Shown: positions 61,382-64,000 of the stretch, piece by piece | Position numbering within the stretch: position 1 is the stretch's first letter | Layout of the letters: every line of letters begins with the position of its first letter | Source: Acidobacteriota bacterium | GTDB lineage: Bacteria > Acidobacteriota > Thermoanaerobaculia > Multivoradales > Multivoraceae | NCBI GenBank assembly: GCA_029263415.1 | Contig: JAJCXN010000015.1 | Location: 248,001 to 312,000 of the forward strand | Direction of reading: 5' to 3' | Length of the DNA stretch: 64,000 bases | The notes under the pieces: model-generated | The model's input: only the letters and a program-made list of their open reading frames with translations | What the model was told of the DNA's origin: nothing | Database searches by the model: none | Program-made: the position numbers and the translations under genes

Positions 61382-61433
61382 CGTGTCAGCGGACTGTTTC
61401 GTGTCAGCGGACTAACGTGTCAACGGACTAGAG
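61382..61433. repeat. 16-18 bp triplicate in the pilT leader
   Basis: Three tandem copies beginning CGTGTCAGCGGACTG (61382), CGTGTCAGCGGACTA (61400) and CGTGTCAACGGACTA (61416). They lie 36 bases upstream of the pilT start. A CCTGCT/AGCAGG hairpin at about 61459-61479 follows the rsmE stop. Confidence 0.85.
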
Positions 61434-61485
61434 CCCTAACCGAACTGCCTACTTAACCTGCTCGCAAGCCTAGCAGGCGCGGAAT

Positions 61486-62205
61486 CTACGATCGGGCAAG
61501 CAGAAGAGCGCTGGCAGCAACCGCCGCCGTTTCCATACGCAGCAAGGAGCCACCCAATGCCACCGCCTGCCCGCCACATCGTTCCAGGGCCTCGACCTCC
61601 GCTGGGGTCAATCCCCCTTCAGGACCCAAGACCAAGACCGCGCGATCAGGCACAGCGACCACTGCTTCGAGCAATGTTCTCGGGGCCTCCGGCTCGAGCA
61701 CGAAGACCGGCAAAACCTCGCTGAGATCGCCGAGTGCTTGACACGCTGACTCGAAGCTGGGAACTGCATCAAACCGAGGCATCCACGCGCCACCGCATTG
61801 CAGCAGCGCAGACTTGGCCACCCGCGCTAGCCGGTCGAGTCCGCTATCGGTCATCGGCCGCGCGGTGCGCTCGGCGGCATAGAAGACGAACTCTCTCACC
61901 CCAAGCTCGGTACACTTTTCAACCAACCACGCTGCTCGCTCTGAACGCGGGGTGCAAGTCCAGATCGCGAGCTGGGTCGCCACTTGCGGAGGCTCAAGAC
62001 GCGCATCCAAACGCAGCGCTGCGCAGCGCTTGTCGATCTGAACCACGACGCCCGCACGCATCGCGCCCGCGCCGTCACTGACTTCGAGGATGTCGTGCAC
62101 GCGCAACCGCAGCGATCGAAAGAGATGTCGATAGTCGTCGCCTGAGACGGATATCAATTCATCGGAGCGCAATTGCTCCGGGGTGACCAGGAGTCGCGCG
62201 GTCAC
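61486..62205 (-). CDS. rsmE: 16S rRNA (uracil1498-N3)-methyltransferase RsmE
   Basis: SPOUT methyltransferase of 239 residues. Marks: HLFRSLRLRVHDILEVSDG (PUA-like N-terminus), WTCTPRSERAAWLVEKCTELGV, and the knot VLVLGPEGGLTPAEVEAL followed by GGSLLRMETAAVAAS. I choose the GTG at 62203-62205, which overlaps the prmA TGA as GTGA; an earlier start at 62244 would overlap prmA by 43 bases and adds an unconserved leader. Confidence 0.92.
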   Translation of the reverse strand: MTARLLVTPEQLRSDELISVSGDDYRHLFRSLRLRVHDILEVSDGAGAMRAGVVVQIDKRCAALRLDARLEPPQVATQLAIWTCTPRSERAAWLVEKCTELGVREFVFYAAERTARPMTDSGLDRLARVAKSALLQCGGAWMPRFDAVPSFESACQALGDLSEVLPVFVLEPEAPRTLLEAVVAVPDRAVLVLGPEGGLTPAEVEALERCGGQAVALGGSLLRMETAAVAASALLLARS

Positions 62206-63197
62206 CCCGCGGACCCGCTTCGACGTAAACGGACTGCCAGCCATTCACCTTCTACCAACCGATCGACTTCAGACCACCCGCAGTCGCACCATCGCTTAAG
62301 TGCAGAGGCTGCAGAGGAGTGGCCATCGAGTAGACCGGAGACCACAATCTCGCCGGGGGAACCAGTCGCGGCCCCGATTACCGCCTCTTGATGTTCGATC
62401 TTCTCAGGCAACACGTTCACCAATGCGACGTCGAAGGCGCCAACCGTTCCGGCAAAATCACCCAAGGCATGGGCAGTGCCCGCGAAGAACTGGATCGAAG
62501 TCGGCAACCCGTTGAGCGCCCGATTCTCGACCGCCAGCACCGCCGAGACCGGGTCGACGTCGTACCCGACCACACTCTTCGAGCCAAGGTGGTGCGCGGC
62601 AAAGCTCAGGACTCCGGTGCCGCAACCGACATCGAGCACTCGCTTGCCGACCAGATCGGCCAGCTGCATCAATCGTAAGACCAAGCGGGTGGTCTCATGC
62701 GAGCCCGTTCCGAAGGCGCGGCGCGCTGGGACTTGGATCACAAGACTGTCTTCACTGACCACGACCTGCAGGTCGGAATCTTCAGCTCCCAGATGATCAT
62801 CGGGCTCGCGTGGGTCGATAATGAACCGACCGACTGCTACCGGCTGCGCCAGGCCCCGATGTGTCGCCATCCAATCACGATCGATGATCAGCTCGAAGCC
62901 TTCGAACTTGCATCCTTGGGCGTTACCCAGGCCTCCCAGCTGCGCGGCGAACGCTCGCGACCATTGATGGTCAGCAAAGTAGGCATTCAGCGTCGCACGA
63001 GCGCCACCCGCCGACTCGAAGTCGCTGGCACCTTGTTCCCAAATTCCCAGAGCGCCCAAGCCGAAGAGTAGCGCTTGAAGCGACTCAATCCCCTCACCCT
63101 CAGCACCACCGATTGCAAACTGGGCAGCGAGCGTGCCCTTCGATTTGTGAGGACGCGATTCAGTCGGACCGAGGCCTCTTGATCCAGGATGTGCCAT
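62202..63197 (-). CDS. prmA: Ribosomal protein L11 methyltransferase PrmA
   Basis: Methylates lysines of uL11, 331 residues. SAM-binding core: AFGTGSHETTRLVLRLM and RVLDVGCGTGVLSFAA, then VNVLPEKI. The first 100 residues form the substrate-binding domain and are diverged, with a Gly/Arg/Ser-rich start (MAHPGSRGLGP). It lies 25 bases after dnaJ and is coupled to rsmE by GTGA; dnaJ-prmA-rsmE is a common order. Confidence 0.92.
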   Translation of the reverse strand: MAHPGSRGLGPTESRPHKSKGTLAAQFAIGGAEGEGIESLQALLFGLGALGIWEQGASDFESAGGARATLNAYFADHQWSRAFAAQLGGLGNAQGCKFEGFELIIDRDWMATHRGLAQPVAVGRFIIDPREPDDHLGAEDSDLQVVVSEDSLVIQVPARRAFGTGSHETTRLVLRLMQLADLVGKRVLDVGCGTGVLSFAAHHLGSKSVVGYDVDPVSAVLAVENRALNGLPTSIQFFAGTAHALGDFAGTVGAFDVALVNVLPEKIEHQEAVIGAATGSPGEIVVSGLLDGHSSAASALKRWCDCGWSEVDRLVEGEWLAVRLRRSGSAG

Positions 63198-63222
63198 CTC
63201 AGCGTCCCTTCACCGCACAGGC

Positions 63223-64000
63223 TTACGAGAAGAGTTCCTTGACCTTCTTCTTCAGTGACGACTTCTCTTTCACCTCAACTCCTTGAAGCTCGGCGAAGCG
63301 CCGCAGGGATTCTTCCTCTTCCTCTGAGAGATCGCGGGGCTTGGGCACCTCAAGCAGCACTTGGACTACGTGTCGACCAAAGCTCTGCGATCCCAACTTG
63401 GGAATACCCTTGCCATGCAGCACGAACTGGGCACCTTGCTTGGTTCCCGGGGGAACGTCCACCATCGCCGACCCCTGCAACGTCTCGATCTCGAAAGTGG
63501 TTCCGAACACCGCTTGAGGAAACGAGATCGTCTCCTCGGTAACCACGTCGATGCCGTGGCGCAGATAGCGCTCATCCTCTTCCACGTGCAGCACCACGAA
63601 CAAGTCACCGGCAGGCCCTCCGCGGCGACCGTGCTCACCTTCGCCGCGCAACCGCACCCGCGCACCGGTGTCGACCCCGGCTGGGATGCGGACCTCGAGT
63701 GAGCGTTCTTGCTCGACCAAGCCCTCACCGTGACATGTCTTGCACGGGTCTTTGATGACGGAGCCTTGCCCCTGACACTTATGGCAGGTGCGCGCCACCG
63801 TGAACAGCCCTTGCGAGAACCGCACCTGACCGCGACCGCCGCAGGTATCGCAAGACTCAGCCTGACTCGCACCTTCAGCGCCGCTGCCTCCACAAGTTTC
63901 ACAATGCTCGAGACGGGGGATACGTAGCTTGGGCTCAGTGCCCCGAACAGCTTCTAGGAAACTGATCTGCAGGTCGTAGCGAAGATCGGCACCGGGCGCG
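63223..64000 (-). CDS. dnaJ: Chaperone protein DnaJ, C-terminal part (cut by window end)
   Basis: Co-chaperone of DnaK. The visible 259 codons begin within the Gly/Phe-to-zinc region and continue in frame to the window edge at 64000, so the J-domain lies outside. Four zinc-finger repeats CxxCxGxG are present: CETCGGSG, CDTCGGRG, CHKCQGQG and CKTCHGEG. The C-terminal substrate domain follows (VRIPAGVDTGARVRLRGEGEHG, VFGTTFEIETLQG). A shorter reading from the GTG at 63823-63825 is only an internal codon. First gene of the dnaJ-prmA-rsmE-pilT run. Confidence 0.95.
   Translation of the reverse strand, partial: APGADLRYDLQISFLEAVRGTEPKLRIPRLEHCETCGGSGAEGASQAESCDTCGGRGQVRFSQGLFTVARTCHKCQGQGSVIKDPCKTCHGEGLVEQERSLEVRIPAGVDTGARVRLRGEGEHGRRGGPAGDLFVVLHVEEDERYLRHGIDVVTEETISFPQAVFGTTFEIETLQGSAMVDVPPGTKQGAQFVLHGKGIPKLGSQSFGRHVVQVLLEVPKPRDLSEEEEESLRRFAELQGVEVKEKSSLKKKVKELFS

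Overview
The window is GC-rich, densely coded bacterial DNA from a Gram-negative (diderm) organism. It carries outer-membrane beta-barrel and LolA-like proteins, lipoproteins, DsbD, a PilT-type ATPase and a soluble lytic transglycosylase. The gene order ffh-rpsP-KH-rimM-trmD-rplS-rnhB-TPR, an S-box (SAM-I) riboswitch, a cytochrome c/copper monooxygenase fusion, amidohydrolases and a STAS/SpoIIE pair together fit Acidobacteriota or a related deep diderm lineage best. This placement is an inference from content, not a search. No rRNA, tRNA, CRISPR array, prophage or intact insertion sequence was seen.

Layout. 34-7838 (minus): a cardiolipin synthase, then an envelope-export operon read tetR > LolA-like carrier > FtsX permease > FtsX permease > ABC ATPase > outer-membrane barrel, with a TetR-type operator in front. 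7967-9801 (plus): a short-chain dehydrogenase and a DUF389 membrane protein. 9882-11548 (minus): a cystathionine gamma-synthase-type enzyme behind a promoter and a SAM-I riboswitch. 11616-22482: mostly secreted or envelope proteins (lipoprotein esterase, YajG-like protein, copper monooxygenase, amidohydrolase, acyl-CoA synthetase, YceI, membrane protein, serine hydrolase). 22528-28643: poly(A) polymerase, then an alpha-methylacyl-CoA racemase, MaoC hydratase and CitE-like lyase that look like one acyl-CoA pathway, and a sodium symporter. 28789-36295 (minus): metallophosphoesterase, ndk, sucCD, SpoIIE phosphatase and STAS protein. 36454-43185: YedK/HMCES-type protein, site-2 protease, aminotransferase, DsbD, RarA. 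43207-64000 (minus): a long housekeeping block for translation and protein export (TPR, rnhB, rplS, trmD, rimM, khpA, rpsP, ffh, MMPL exporter, pgsA, SLT, alaS, recX, pilT, rsmE, prmA, dnaJ).

Two features stand out beyond ordinary genes. First, a 315-bp near-palindromic element with perfect 18-bp terminal inverted repeats (48630-48944) sits inside the usual trmD-rplS operon. It supplies the trmD stop codon and leaves rplS with its own promoter; a diverged copy of one end lies in the 5' part of the serine hydrolase gene near 20600. Second, gene junctions in this genome repeatedly carry short tandem arrays (6, 8, 14, 15-17, 30 and 57 bp units), several anchored exactly on a stop or start codon. 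In the clearest case a 14-bp unit containing ATGA has multiplied between the LolA-like gene and the first permease gene.

Many adjacent minus-strand genes overlap at GTGA (start GTG, stop TGA), which indicates tight translational coupling.
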